This document shows positions 1 through 8,321 of a DNA stretch of 64,000 bases, one piece after another. Below the pieces are notes generated by a model. The model ran no database searches, was not told the DNA's origin, and saw nothing but the letters and a program-made list of their open reading frames with translations. The position numbers and the translations under genes were made by a program. Within the stretch, counting starts at the first letter, position 1. Every line of letters begins with the position of its first letter. Source of the stretch: CAMUQR01 sp963526735 (lineage in GTDB: Bacteria > Patescibacteriota > Saccharimonadia > Saccharimonadales > Saccharimonadaceae); contig CAURNU010000001.1 in NCBI GenBank assembly GCA_963526735.1, positions 62,001-126,000 of the forward strand, given 5' to 3'.

Positions 1-1060
1 TCACTAGCGGTTCAATCGGCAAGCCCGATTTATAATCGAAGCCCACAACATGCTTAATTGATTCTTCACCCAGCAACTGACCTTTAGTTTTCAGCGCTTC
101 AATCACTTTTTTGCGAGCCTCATCTGGCGTTAAGCCCTCAAAATCGGCTGGCACATTAGTCATTTTGCCATCAAAACCAATCACCTGACGCGTTTCCAGT
201 TGGTGACGCTGACCAATTTCAAAATCATTCGCATCATGCGCCGGAGTAATTTTTAAGGCACCCGTACCGAAGTTAATATCAACATAATCATCAGCAATAA
301 TCGGAATCTCACGATGTGCAATCGGTAAAATCACGGATTTGCCAATTAAATCTTGATAACGCTCATCATTAGGATTAACCGCCACTGCTACATCACCGAA
401 CATCGTCTCTGGTCGGGTCGTGGCAATTACTAACTCCCCTTCTTGATCAAGGAGCGGATAAGCGATTTTATAGAGTTTGCCCTCGACTTCCTTGTAATCC
501 ACCTCAATATCGGCGTAAGAAGTTTGGTATTGCGTCGAATAGTTGACAATGCGTTCCCCACGATACACCAAACCATCATCCCAGAGCTTTTTAAACGTCC
601 TATACACACCTTCGATCACCTTTTTGTCCAGAGTAAACACCAGATTTTGCCAACTACAACTCGCACCAATTGCCCGCAGTTGCAGTTCCATATTACCCCG
701 TTGTTCTTGAACAAAGTTCCACACGCCTTGATAGAGCTCATCACGGGAGAAATCATAGCGTGATTTACCCTGTTTGTTCAATTCACGCTCATACACCACC
801 CAAGTTTCAAACCCGGCATGGTCCGCCCCCGGCACATAAATCGCATCACGACCGTTCATACGGTAATATCGCACCAAAATATCCTGCAAAGCCACTGTTA
901 AGGCATGCCCAATGTGCAAATTGCCGTTAGCATTCGGTGGTGGCATAATAATCGCGTACGGCTCCCCTTGCCCGCTCGGTAAAAAAGCCTCAGCCTTTTC
1001 CCACATCATATAAATATCTGGCTCAAACCGACTTGGATCGTAAGTTTTTGTTAATTCCAT
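1..1060 (-). CDS. valS: Valyl-tRNA synthetase, N-terminal 353 residues (3' end outside window)
   Basis: Class I aminoacyl-tRNA synthetase that charges tRNA-Val in the cytoplasm. Reading the minus strand from the ATG at 1060, the protein starts MELTKTYDP and reaches the class I HIGH signature in the context NANGNLHIGHAL near residues 43-54. It continues with GRDAIYVPGADHAGFETW and an editing-domain (CP1) stretch containing ATTRPETMFGD, all typical of ValS. The gene runs off the left edge, so the KMSKS loop and anticodon-binding domain are not visible. An AAAGGA ribosome site lies a few bases before the ATG. A TAAAAT -10 candidate on the minus strand (1144-1149) would give a leader of roughly 75 nt. 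No T-box core (AGGGTGG..) is seen in that leader. The next gene on the right is on the same strand but separated by about 490 bp. Confidence 0.96.
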   Translation of the reverse strand, partial: MELTKTYDPSRFEPDIYMMWEKAEAFLPSGQGEPYAIIMPPPNANGNLHIGHALTVALQDILVRYYRMNGRDAIYVPGADHAGFETWVVYERELNKQGKSRYDFSRDELYQGVWNFVQEQRGNMELQLRAIGASCSWQNLVFTLDKKVIEGVYRTFKKLWDDGLVYRGERIVNYSTQYQTSYADIEVDYKEVEGKLYKIAYPLLDQEGELVIATTRPETMFGDVAVAVNPNDERYQDLIGKSVILPIAHREIPIIADDYVDINFGTGALKITPAHDANDFEIGQRHQLETRQVIGFDGKMTNVPADFEGLTPDEARKKVIEALKTKGQLLGEESIKHVVGFDYKSGLPIEPLV

Positions 1061-1183
1061 AAAATTCCTTTGTTAAATATTGTTGAGTGGCCATTTTTTC
1101 AAGCTGATTTTTATAGCTGTTTGAGGCCAACTTACCTGGATATATTTTACCATATTTTTAGGAAAAAATCAGGGAGAAAAAGC

Positions 1184-1212
1184 TAGACAAACCGCTTACG
1201 TTGTGCTATAAT
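1184..1212 (+). promoter_or_regulatory. Sigma-70 type promoter of a small non-coding transcript
   Basis: TAGACA (1184-1189), a 17-bp spacer and a perfect TATAAT (1207-1212). It points rightward into a region with no plus-strand gene, which is why a small RNA is proposed downstream. Transcription would start around 1219. Confidence 0.55.
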
Positions 1213-1218
1213 CATAAG

Positions 1219-1308
1219 TATTAAAGGGTGGTGTTTCAACTAACCCTAATTAGCTTATGCTTCTCCACGTGAATAAAAAATCCCAAAAATAACAGAGGTG
1301 GGATTTTT
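1219..1308 (+). ncRNA. Candidate small RNA (~90 nt) with its own promoter and terminator
   Basis: A strong promoter lies just upstream and an intrinsic terminator at 1276-1308 closes the unit: AAAAATCCCA pairs with TGGGATTTTT around a 13-nt loop. Inside is a second hairpin (TTAAAGGGT ... ACCCTAA, about 1221-1247). The only internal reading frame is an 11-codon ATG frame at 1257-1292 without a ribosome site, so RNA function is more likely than a peptide. It lacks the GGAAGG tetraloop region of SRP RNA and I do not recognise the family. Confidence 0.4.
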
Positions 1309-1310
1309 AC

Positions 1311-1370
1311 TTTTACACAAACTGTGGAAAACTCACCCCAAAAACCAACCTGTGGAAAAGCTGTGGAAAA
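1311..1370. repeat. Cluster of DnaA-box-like 9-mers
   Basis: TTTTACACA on the plus strand (1311-1319) is followed by three exact copies of TGTGGAAAA (1323-1331, 1351-1359, 1362-1370). TGTGGAAAA is the reverse complement of TTTTCCACA, one mismatch from the consensus DnaA box TTATCCACA. The last two copies are 11 bp apart, about one helical turn. The rest of the non-coding stretch up to 1477 shows nothing I can assign. Confidence 0.4.
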
Positions 1371-1477
1371 CCATAGATTTTGAAGATTTATGAATCGTTT
1401 GACATATGGATCGGGATAGAGCTGGGAAAGACTCTTGGTAATCAAATCACGCAAGTTATAATCATTCGCTCCAATCG

Positions 1478-1505
1478 AAAAACAACCACTATAGTGGTTG
1501 TTTTT
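1478..1505 (-). terminator. Perfect 28-bp palindromic terminator after the FemAB-like gene
   Basis: A perfect inverted repeat centred between 1491 and 1492, with an A-tract on the left and a T-tract on the right, so it could act in both directions. It lies 48 bp beyond the stop codon of the FemAB-like gene and is most simply its terminator. Confidence 0.7.
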
Positions 1506-1553
1506 GACAAGTTCTAGCCGTTTAAGCCCAATCGGCGATATTCTCTTGTATAA

Positions 1554-2483
1554 CTACTTCCGTATCGCCGAGCGCATACTTCGCAACAGACAGTACAGGC
1601 GATAGAGTAGGGGACGATTGACTTTTTGCCAAGTACCCAGATAGCGTTTTTCTTGGCCACCGAAGCCTTTTTTAAACGCTGTGAAGCCTGCCCAGGGGTG
1701 ATTTGGGTCAGCACTGTCCGTAATTCCATAAAAATCGAACCATTCCAGACCACGCTCTTTTGCCTCGAGAATCATTTCACTCAGTAGCACCACGCCCGCC
1801 TTGAGCTTCCGATGTTCGTAATCAGCTGCCGCATGAGCATAATAACGAGTGGTTTGATCATCATAAACCAGCGCTCCGGCAATCACTTGCCCCTCGAGAC
1901 GTACCACAAAACAGCGCATCGCACCCGATGCCATCAGCACCTCCGCCTGACGACGCAAATAGCTTGATTGGTGTAAATGCGCTTGGTTATGTTTAGCCAC
2001 CGCCTCAATCAGCCCCAAAACCGTGTCAACATCGTCCATTGACTCAGTTTGAGCAAATTCCAAGCCTTTTTTATAATAATTTCGATAAATATTGCGATTA
2101 CTCGACGCCATTCCAGCTAAAATCTGCTCACGTTCTTGCGTCAAATCTAGCACCCAAGTCAACTCTGGCTGAATTGATTTAATCTTAACATAACCGTAGT
2201 TTGTTAAATCGTCAGCCGTAATAGCCCCGAGCGGTTCAATTTGCGTCACCATAGCGTGGGCTTTTTTGGCCTCGGTATCAATATCCGCCATCAATTCTGC
2301 TAACCCCTCAGCTTGATATACGACAGGTGAGTAGGGGCAGTAGAACTTTTTAAAACCACCCGTTGATTGAATTAAACCCAAATATGACCACTGGTCCGCC
2401 TCGCGGTGCCGAGTCTGTTCACCCAACGCCTGACGAAATTCCGCCCAAGCCCGGGAGTTTAAAAAATGCCCCAAATTATTCAT
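1554..2483 (-). CDS. FemAB/FemX-like aminoacyltransferase (peptidoglycan cross-bridge family)
   Basis: 309 aa. Fem-family enzymes use aminoacyl-tRNA to add amino acids to the stem peptide of lipid II, building the cross-bridge of Gram-positive type walls. The middle (residues ~130-155, SSNRNIYRNYYKKGLEF) and the C-terminal GNAT-like half (QVIAGALVYDDQTTRYY..., then KAGVVLLSEMILEAKERGLEWFDFYGI and FKKGFGG) match the double-GNAT fold of this family. The length is shorter than S. aureus FemA/B (~420 aa) because the coiled-coil arm is absent, as is common in distant members. The gene probably has its own leaderless promoter: TAAAAT (2495-2490) ends 6 nt before the ATG. Which amino acid is transferred cannot be told from sequence. 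Confidence 0.85.
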   Translation of the reverse strand: MNNLGHFLNSRAWAEFRQALGEQTRHREADQWSYLGLIQSTGGFKKFYCPYSPVVYQAEGLAELMADIDTEAKKAHAMVTQIEPLGAITADDLTNYGYVKIKSIQPELTWVLDLTQEREQILAGMASSNRNIYRNYYKKGLEFAQTESMDDVDTVLGLIEAVAKHNQAHLHQSSYLRRQAEVLMASGAMRCFVVRLEGQVIAGALVYDDQTTRYYAHAAADYEHRKLKAGVVLLSEMILEAKERGLEWFDFYGITDSADPNHPWAGFTAFKKGFGGQEKRYLGTWQKVNRPLLYRLYCLLRSMRSAIRK

Positions 2484-2489
2484 ATGTCT

Positions 2490-2517
2490 ATTTTAACACA
2501 AGCCAAGCACTAGCCAA
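2490..2517 (-). promoter_or_regulatory. Leaderless promoter of the FemAB-like gene
   Basis: On the minus strand: TTGGCT (2517-2512), 16-bp spacer, TAAAAT (2495-2490), then 6 nt to the ATG at 2483. It lies across the 3' end of the upstream gene. Confidence 0.5.
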
Positions 2518-3244
2518 TAATTCGAAAGACGCCAGTAACCGAAGCCGCGAAAATCCAACCATACATCAAGGTATTAATCGGCTTAGTGATCAGCAAAATA
2601 ATCAAGAAACGACGCGGTTTAATGTCCATTAGCCCAAACACAAAACACAGCAAATCGGCCGGAAAACCCGGCAACAACATCGTCACAAACACCAAGCTCT
2701 CATAAAAATGCTCGTCGCTCGTCAGCCAGTTGAGCATTGCGCGGTAGGCTTTAGCTGGCAGGATGCGCTTGAGCGGTTTAAAAATCCACATTTGTTCGAA
2801 TTTCGTTTTGTTGATTTTAGTCCAAGCTTTCGCGGCTGATACTTCGTTAGCCGTCACGACTGATTCGATAATTTTCCAACCAAAGCGCTTCGACAGATAG
2901 AAATTAATCATCGATCCCACCACAATTGGCACGACATTGAGAATTAACCCCCAGCCAAGACCGAACATCAACATGCCAATTCCAACCGAAAAACCACCCG
3001 GAATCAGCGGAATCACCACCTGAACAATCTGATAAAACATAAACACAATTGGGGCAATCGGACCAATTTTACGGAAAAAAGCCTGCATTTTTTCAGGATC
3101 AGCCAACATACCAGTCTGATAGCCAAACCACAAGAACACAATCGTCACAATCACTCCTACTACTGTTAGTGCGCTAATCAAGATTGCTTTCCAGCGCTCC
3201 GAATGAGGCTGGGAAGTGGTTGAAGATTTTGGATGTTGTTTCAT
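2510..3244 (-). CDS. VTT-domain (TVP38/TMEM64, DedA superfamily) membrane protein
   Basis: 244 aa. DedA/VTT proteins are polytopic inner-membrane proteins, several of which act in lipid flipping or membrane homeostasis. A charged ~17-residue N-terminus is followed by a membrane segment (~18-43). Then comes the conserved VTT core: a glycine-rich IPLIPGGFSVGIGMLMFGLGWG stretch near residues 78-99 and a later LLPGFPADLLCFVFGL loop, the paired re-entrant loops typical of the family. A last membrane helix is near residues 210-235. The stop lies 27 bp before the FemAB-like gene, so both may share transcripts, but each has its own -10 box. TAAAAT (3256-3251) lies 6 nt before this ATG. Substrate unknown. 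Confidence 0.88.
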   Translation of the reverse strand: MKQHPKSSTTSQPHSERWKAILISALTVVGVIVTIVFLWFGYQTGMLADPEKMQAFFRKIGPIAPIVFMFYQIVQVVIPLIPGGFSVGIGMLMFGLGWGLILNVVPIVVGSMINFYLSKRFGWKIIESVVTANEVSAAKAWTKINKTKFEQMWIFKPLKRILPAKAYRAMLNWLTSDEHFYESLVFVTMLLPGFPADLLCFVFGLMDIKPRRFLIILLITKPINTLMYGWIFAASVTGVFRIIG

Positions 3245-3250
3245 AAGCTC

Positions 3251-3256
3251 ATTTTA
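3251..3256 (-). promoter_or_regulatory. -10 box for leaderless start of the VTT gene
   Basis: TAAAAT on the minus strand, separated from the ATG at 3244 by 6 nt. No good -35 is visible at the expected distance. Confidence 0.4.
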
Positions 3257-3365
3257 CCATAATGTCGACGCTTCTTCATTTGACAGATAATAATAAATAT
3301 GTCATAAAATGTAAATATCAGGGATGCGTCTGATAATCTCAATGGATTTTAGTGCTAAAATAAGG

Positions 3366-3371
3366 TATAAT
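3366..3371 (+). promoter_or_regulatory. -10 box of the dnaG-rpoD operon
   Basis: Perfect TATAAT 45 nt before the dnaG ATG, giving a leader of about 38 nt that contains a GGAG ribosome site. The -35 is weak. Confidence 0.45.
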
Positions 3372-3415
3372 TGTTATTAAATAGCGACTAACAAGACGGA
3401 GCAAATATTAGCCCA

Positions 3416-5164
3416 ATGAACGACGCCAAAGAAGAAATTCGTGATCGGTTGAACATTGAAGATGTGGTTGGTGAATATGTGGAACTGAAGCGGGCGGGGC
3501 GCAACTTCAAGGCACTGAGTCCATTTTCGAATGAAAAAACGCCGAGTTTTATTGTCAGTCCGGATAAACGGATTTGGCATGATTTTTCGAGTGGCAAAGG
3601 TGGCGATATTTTCTCGTTTATCATGGAAATGGAAGGGGTCGATTTCAAAGAAGCTATTAAAATCCTCGCACGCAAAGCTGGTATCGAATTGCAGGTCTTT
3701 AACAGTGCCGGCTCTCAACAACTCGCTAAGCGTAAGGCTCGTGAACAGGAGATGTACACCCTCGTCACCAAGTATTACCAAGCAATCCTCGCCAAAAACC
3801 CACATGCGCTAGAATACGCTAAAACCAAGCGTCGTCTAACCGACGAGACCCTCAAAACATTCGCCATCGGCTATGCGCCCAACCACAAGCGAGCGCTATT
3901 AGATTTTTTATTAAAACGTGGTTATAAACTTCCAGAAATCGCCACCGCCGGTCTGCTCAATCAGTACAAAACCGATTTATTTCGGGCGCGGTTAATGATT
4001 CCACTATCTGACGTCATGGGGCAGACGATTGGTTTTACAGGGCGGGGGCTTGAGGCTGATGCCATTCCGAAATATCTCAACACTCCAGCTACTCTGCTCT
4101 ATGATAAATCGCGTCACGTGTTCGGTCTGTTTCAGGCCAAAGAAGCGATTCGCAAGCTCGATCAAGCCGTGATCGTTGAAGGTAATATGGATGTGATCAG
4201 CTCACATCAAGCTGGCGTTAAACAAGTCGTTGCCACGGCTGGCACAGCCATGACTGAGCAACATTTGAAGATTTTAGCCCGCTACACCAGTGATATTCGA
4301 TTGGCGTTTGACACTGATAACGCCGGGATTAACGCCACTGAGCGAGCAATTACTTTAGCCCAAACCGTCAATGTTGATATTAAAATCATCTCGCTGGTCG
4401 GTGACGCTAAAGATCCCGATGAGCTGATTCAACAAGATGTCGCTCTCTGGCAACAATCAATCGACCAAGCCGAACCAGCCGTTGATTGGTTAATGCGCGT
4501 TTATCAGACTAAGTTTGACCTCAGTCAGACCACCGCCAAGCGTGATTACAGCCGTAAAATCCTGACCACCATCGCGCAACTCAGCGACCCAGTCGAAAAA
4601 GAAAGCTATTTACAAAAACTAGCCGATATCGTCGAAATTTCGCTTGATGCTATCAAATCACAACTCACCGATCTCAATAAACCCCAGCCTAAAAAAGCCC
4701 TCAAACCTAAAAAACCAAACACCGATTCCGCCATCGATGAGTTTAAATACCAAGATGACCTATTAGCGATGTGTCTCATATCGAAAGAAGCCCGTCGATT
4801 ACTCGCTAACCTGGATGCACGCGCCATTATTGATTTTAAAGACAAACCGCGTCAACAGTTAGCCAAACTACTAGTCCAAGCTGGCGATGATTTTACCAAA
4901 GACCAACTCGGCGGATTGCAAGATTTGACGATTTATGGTAAAGTGTTGACATTAAAAACTGAAGAGCGTTATTTATTGTGGTCAAAAACCGAAGTGGAAC
5001 GAGAAGCGCGCCGACTTATTAATCAGTCAAAAGCCGACTTCCAAAAAAATGTGACCGAACAATTAACTAATCAGTTAAGGCAAGCGGAATATGATGGTGA
5101 CGAGAACCGTGCCACTGCCATTCGCGCCGAGTTAAATCAATTGATTAAAGGAGACAAGAAGTAA
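3416..5164 (+). CDS. dnaG: DNA primase with zinc-binding residues lost
   Basis: 582 aa. Makes RNA primers for Okazaki fragments at the replication fork. The order is N-terminal CHC2-type domain (~1-95), catalytic TOPRIM core with EGNMD (usual EGYMD) and DTDNAG motifs in the middle, and a C-terminal helical helicase-interaction region. The oddity is in the first domain. The positions that normally hold the zinc ligands (CPFHxEKTPSF and CFGCGxGGD) read S35-PF-S38-NEKTPSF and D56-FS-S59-GKGGD, so all four Cys/His ligands are gone while the surrounding scaffold is kept. The reading frame is otherwise intact. The last base overlaps the rpoD start (TAATG), giving the classic dnaG-rpoD operon without rpsU. 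Confidence 0.96.
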   Translation: MNDAKEEIRDRLNIEDVVGEYVELKRAGRNFKALSPFSNEKTPSFIVSPDKRIWHDFSSGKGGDIFSFIMEMEGVDFKEAIKILARKAGIELQVFNSAGSQQLAKRKAREQEMYTLVTKYYQAILAKNPHALEYAKTKRRLTDETLKTFAIGYAPNHKRALLDFLLKRGYKLPEIATAGLLNQYKTDLFRARLMIPLSDVMGQTIGFTGRGLEADAIPKYLNTPATLLYDKSRHVFGLFQAKEAIRKLDQAVIVEGNMDVISSHQAGVKQVVATAGTAMTEQHLKILARYTSDIRLAFDTDNAGINATERAITLAQTVNVDIKIISLVGDAKDPDELIQQDVALWQQSIDQAEPAVDWLMRVYQTKFDLSQTTAKRDYSRKILTTIAQLSDPVEKESYLQKLADIVEISLDAIKSQLTDLNKPQPKKALKPKKPNTDSAIDEFKYQDDLLAMCLISKEARRLLANLDARAIIDFKDKPRQQLAKLLVQAGDDFTKDQLGGLQDLTIYGKVLTLKTEERYLLWSKTEVEREARRLINQSKADFQKNVTEQLTNQLRQAEYDGDENRATAIRAELNQLIKGDKK

Positions 5165-6198
5165 TGCCAACACCCCTAGACAAAAACCACAAACTAGACA
5201 AAAAAGACAAAAACGCGATTCAGCCTGAGGATATCAACGAATTAATCAAAGAAGCTAGTGATGGTTCGGACTTCGATGAACCAAGTCTTGATGAACTTGA
5301 AAACGATGAAGATTTGGTTGATGAGTTTGATTTTTTTGCTAACACTAACTTAATCGACGAAATTGCTGACGACTCGGTCAAATTATACCTCCACGAAATC
5401 GGTAAGATTCCACTACTGTCACTCGAGGAAGAGACGAAATTAGCCTATCAGATTCTCGAAGGTTCACAAAAAGCCAAAGACAAAATGGCTGAAGCTAACA
5501 TGCGTCTCGTGGTCTCAATCGCTAAACGCTATTCAGGTCGGGGACTAGATTTTTTGGATTTAATTCAAGAAGGTAATACCGGTTTATTGCGTGCGGTAGA
5601 CAAGTTCGACCCCGATAAAGGTTTTAAATTCTCGACTTACGCTACTTGGTGGATTCGCCAAGCAATTACCCGAGCAATCGCTGACCAAGCCCGCACCATT
5701 CGTATTCCGGTCCATATGGTGGAAACCATCAATAAATTACTACGCACTCAGCGTCGTCTAACTCAACAACTAAACCGTGAACCAAGCCTCGAAGAACTGG
5801 CTAAAGAAATGGACATGGAAGTCGACAAAGTCGAATACATCATGAAAATTAAACAAGACATCAGTTCACTTGATGCTTCAATTGGTCGCGATGGTGATGA
5901 TGAAGATTCCGTCCTAGGCGACTTCATTAGTGACGATGACAATGATTCACCAGAAGACGCTGCCTCGACTCAGCTTCTCAAGGAACAAATCGACGAGGTA
6001 CTCGGTAGTTTATCAGAACGTGAACGCAAGATTATTCAAATGCGCTTCGGACTCGGTAACGGCAAAAGTCGCACCCTCGAAGAAGTTGGCCAAGAGTTTG
6101 ACGTTACCCGTGAACGCATCCGCCAAATTGAAGCCAAAGCTCTAGCCAAACTGCGCAAGCACAAAGACTCCAAAAAACTCCACGAATATTTAAGCTAA
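5164..6198 (+). CDS. rpoD: Primary sigma factor of RNA polymerase (sigma-70, RpoD/SigA)
   Basis: 344 aa. Directs core RNA polymerase to housekeeping promoters. An acidic N-terminal ~65 residues replaces the longer region 1.1 of larger homologues. Region 1.2 starts at [16 protein letters not shown]. Region 2 is near-canonical ([40 protein letters not shown]) and should read TATAAT boxes, matching those seen in this window. Region 3 follows, and region 4 ends with [17 protein letters not shown] and the helix-turn-helix [24 protein letters not shown]. It starts at the ATG inside the dnaG stop (1-nt overlap), so translation is probably coupled. Confidence 0.97.
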   Translation: MPTPLDKNHKLDKKDKNAIQPEDINELIKEASDGSDFDEPSLDELENDEDLVDEFDFFANTNLIDEIADDSVKLYLHEIGKIPLLSLEEETKLAYQILEGSQKAKDKMAEANMRLVVSIAKRYSGRGLDFLDLIQEGNTGLLRAVDKFDPDKGFKFSTYATWWIRQAITRAIADQARTIRIPVHMVETINKLLRTQRRLTQQLNREPSLEELAKEMDMEVDKVEYIMKIKQDISSLDASIGRDGDDEDSVLGDFISDDDNDSPEDAASTQLLKEQIDEVLGSLSERERKIIQMRFGLGNGKSRTLEEVGQEFDVTRERIRQIEAKALAKLRKHKDSKKLHEYLS

Positions 6199-6278
6199 AA
6201 CTTTTTTAATTCATTTCATAAATATTTCATAAAAGGCTTGTAAGATAAAATTATGAACAAGCTTATTTGAGGTGCAAA

Positions 6279-6349
6279 CTAGCGCTGTTCTGAATCATCA
6301 ATTTAAAATTAAGGAGCGTCTAGTGACAAGTCTCTTGCTCTTGCGCTAG
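6279..6349 (+). promoter_or_regulatory. Leader with 7-bp inverted repeat around a putative leader peptide
   Basis: CTAGCGC (6279-6285) is exactly complementary to GCGCTAG (6343-6349), which contains the stop codon of a tiny frame. Folding of this arm and translation of the tiny frame would exclude each other, as in attenuation-type leaders. A TAAAAT -10 candidate lies at 6246-6251. The arrangement could be chance; it is reported because it lies directly before the ABC/two-component locus. Confidence 0.35.
6323..6349 (+). CDS. Putative 8-residue leader peptide (MTSLLLLR)
   Basis: GTG start with a strong AAGGAG ribosome site 6 nt upstream (6311-6316). Eight codons include four leucines in a row and end in TAG. 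It lies 24 bp before the first ABC permease gene. A short, leucine-rich frame with a near-ideal ribosome site suggests a translated leader. No protein-level evidence is possible from sequence. Confidence 0.35.
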   Translation: MTSLLLLR

Positions 6350-6373
6350 AAATTAGAAAGGAGTGAATCACCA

Positions 6374-7651
6374 GTGATTAAAAACGCTTTGGCATATGTT
6401 TCCCGAAAAAAGAATCGCACATTGATAGTTTTAGTCATTTTAACCTTGGTGTTGTCGTGTTTGTATGCGTGTTTAAGCATCATGAAATCAAGTAATAATT
6501 TAGAGAAAACTCTCTATAAAACTTCCAATTCATCACTATCTATCACCAAAAAAGCCAGTGGCTACTTTGCCATGAATCAGTTTAAGGATATTCACAAAAT
6601 TAAAGAAATCCAAGAGATCGTGTCTCAATATAACGGCACCGCCAAACTGACCAACACCAAAGTCGTCGAGGGCGAACAAAAAATCAAACGTGAAGACGTA
6701 CCGAACCAGTTTAAAAATCTTGTCTCGGTCGAGGCCATTAACAATATTAAGAAGAACGTGCTCTTTGGTAGCGGGGTATTTACTATCAAACAAGGGCGAG
6801 GAATTGACAAAAACGACCGCAACAAGATTATGGTGCACGAGGATTTCGCTAAGAAAAATAAGCTCAAATTGCATGATAAAATTAGCCTAGAATTAACCAA
6901 AATTGACAATTCTGGCACGCACCCTGCGCATCAATTTGAAATCGTTGGTATTTTTTCCGGCAAAAAACAAGAAAAATACACTGGTTTATCATCAGACTTC
7001 AGCGAAAACAGCATGTTTGTTGATTATCAGTCGAGTCAAACCGCTTTGGGTCTCAAGGAATCCGAGCAAGTCGTTAACAAACTCAACTTATTCGCCAGTA
7101 GCCCAGAGCATCTCGATGAATCACTCAAAAAAGTTAAGCAACTGGCAATCGATTGGGCCAACTACGACCTCGCCAAGGACGACAATGCCTTCAAAGAAGC
7201 AATTGAATCGCTCGGTGGCGTTAAGTACATTATCAACATCATGACTTACGCAATTATGGCAGGCGGAGTGATTGTGTTATCACTAATCCTAATGCTGTGG
7301 CTGCGCGAACGTGTTTACGAAATCGGCATTTTGCTATCAATTGGTTTTAGCAAAGCTCAGATTGTCGGTCAATTCCTACTCGAATTACTACTGATTTCAT
7401 TGCCAGCAACCGTCGCATCACTGCTCTTTGGTAGCTTACTCTTAAGTCAAATCGTCAGTGGCTTTGCTAGCGCCGACGAAACCGGCACACTCGCCAACAA
7501 TCTCTTAAGTAGTGACGGCAATGTCAACTGGCTACTGACTTTTATTCAGAGTTACGGCGTGCTAATCAGTATTATCGTTATCTCAGTAGTGCTATCATCA
7601 GCGATGATTTTAATCAAGAAACCGAAAAAAATATTATCACAAATAAGTTAG
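6374..7651 (+). CDS. ABC transporter permease, FtsX/MacB type (first of two)
   Basis: 425 aa with the MacB/FtsX topology. One N-terminal membrane helix (~15-38) is followed by a large extracytoplasmic domain (~40-285) and three C-terminal helices (~287-310, ~330-362, ~395-418) with the ERVYEIGILLSIGFSKAQI motif that contacts the ATPase. GTG start with AAAGGAG at the proper distance. It is paralogous to the permease at 8322 (shared starts xKNAxAYVxRK), so the two probably form a heterodimer with the ATPase between them. Such ABC systems beside a two-component pair commonly export or sense cell-wall-active peptides; the substrate here is not known. Confidence 0.88.
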   Translation: MIKNALAYVSRKKNRTLIVLVILTLVLSCLYACLSIMKSSNNLEKTLYKTSNSSLSITKKASGYFAMNQFKDIHKIKEIQEIVSQYNGTAKLTNTKVVEGEQKIKREDVPNQFKNLVSVEAINNIKKNVLFGSGVFTIKQGRGIDKNDRNKIMVHEDFAKKNKLKLHDKISLELTKIDNSGTHPAHQFEIVGIFSGKKQEKYTGLSSDFSENSMFVDYQSSQTALGLKESEQVVNKLNLFASSPEHLDESLKKVKQLAIDWANYDLAKDDNAFKEAIESLGGVKYIINIMTYAIMAGGVIVLSLILMLWLRERVYEIGILLSIGFSKAQIVGQFLLELLLISLPATVASLLFGSLLLSQIVSGFASADETGTLANNLLSSDGNVNWLLTFIQSYGVLISIIVISVVLSSAMILIKKPKKILSQIS

Positions 7652-7661
7652 GAGAAATATA

Positions 7662-8303
7662 ATGGACGTATTAGAAATTAAAAATGTAACTTATCGCTAT
7701 CCCGGCTCAAAAGAAGAAGTACTTTCATCAGTTGAGCAAAAATTCCAACTTGGCAAATTTTATGCCATCATCGGTAAATCGGGCTCCGGTAAATCAACTT
7801 TATTATCATTACTAGCTGGGCTCGACACCCCGAAACGTGGTCAAATCCTCTTCCAAAATGAAGACATTGAAGAGCAAGGCTACTCACATCACCGCAAAAA
7901 TAACATTTCACTGGTGTTCCAAAACTACAACCTGATTGACTATTTATCACCGCTCGAAAATATCCGCTTAGTCAACCGTGAAGCGCCTGAGACAATTCTA
8001 CTGGAACTCGGACTTAACCAAAACCAAGTCAAACGCAATGTGATGAAGCTCTCTGGTGGACAGCAACAGCGCGTGGCTATTGCGCGCGCCTTAGTATCGG
8101 AAGCGCCAGTGATTTTAGCCGACGAGCCAACCGGCAACCTCGACAGTCACACCGCCGGTGAAATCATTGAGATTCTAAAAAAACTGGCTCGTGAACGCAA
8201 TAAATGTGTTATCGTCGTCACTCACAGTAAAAAAGTTGCTAAAGCGGCTGATGTCGTGCTTGAACTCGGCAACAAAAAACTCAAAAAAGTTAAAAATTTA
8301 TAA
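7662..8303 (+). CDS. ABC transporter ATPase, MacB/LolD-like
   Basis: 213 aa. Complete nucleotide-binding domain: Walker [10 protein letters not shown] (residues 38-46), signature LSGGQ (130-134) followed by QQR, Walker [12 protein letters not shown] with the Asp at ~154, and a switch histidine in VTHSKK. Length and sequence fit the LolD/MacB/BceA family that energises FtsX-type permeases. Starts 10 bp after the first permease with a GGAGA ribosome site. Powers the permease pair encoded on both sides. Confidence 0.95.
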   Translation: MDVLEIKNVTYRYPGSKEEVLSSVEQKFQLGKFYAIIGKSGSGKSTLLSLLAGLDTPKRGQILFQNEDIEEQGYSHHRKNNISLVFQNYNLIDYLSPLENIRLVNREAPETILLELGLNQNQVKRNVMKLSGGQQQRVAIARALVSEAPVILADEPTGNLDSHTAGEIIEILKKLARERNKCVIVVTHSKKVAKAADVVLELGNKKLKKVKNL

Positions 8304-8321
8304 AAAATAGGAGAAATAACG

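Noticed and set aside
1061..1180. T-box riboswitch in front of valS
   Set aside because: The conserved AGGGTGG-x-ACCGCG core and an antiterminator are absent in the leader.
1236..1454. A 72-codon minus-strand open frame in the gap next to valS
   Set aside because: It runs through the terminator, the DnaA-like repeats and the small-RNA unit, has no ribosome site and shows no domain-like pattern.
1060..1510. Chromosomal origin at the DnaA-box cluster
   Set aside because: No dnaA, dnaN or rpmH nearby, and by eye the plus strand stays richer in C than G on both sides, so there is no visible skew switch. Kept only as a box cluster.
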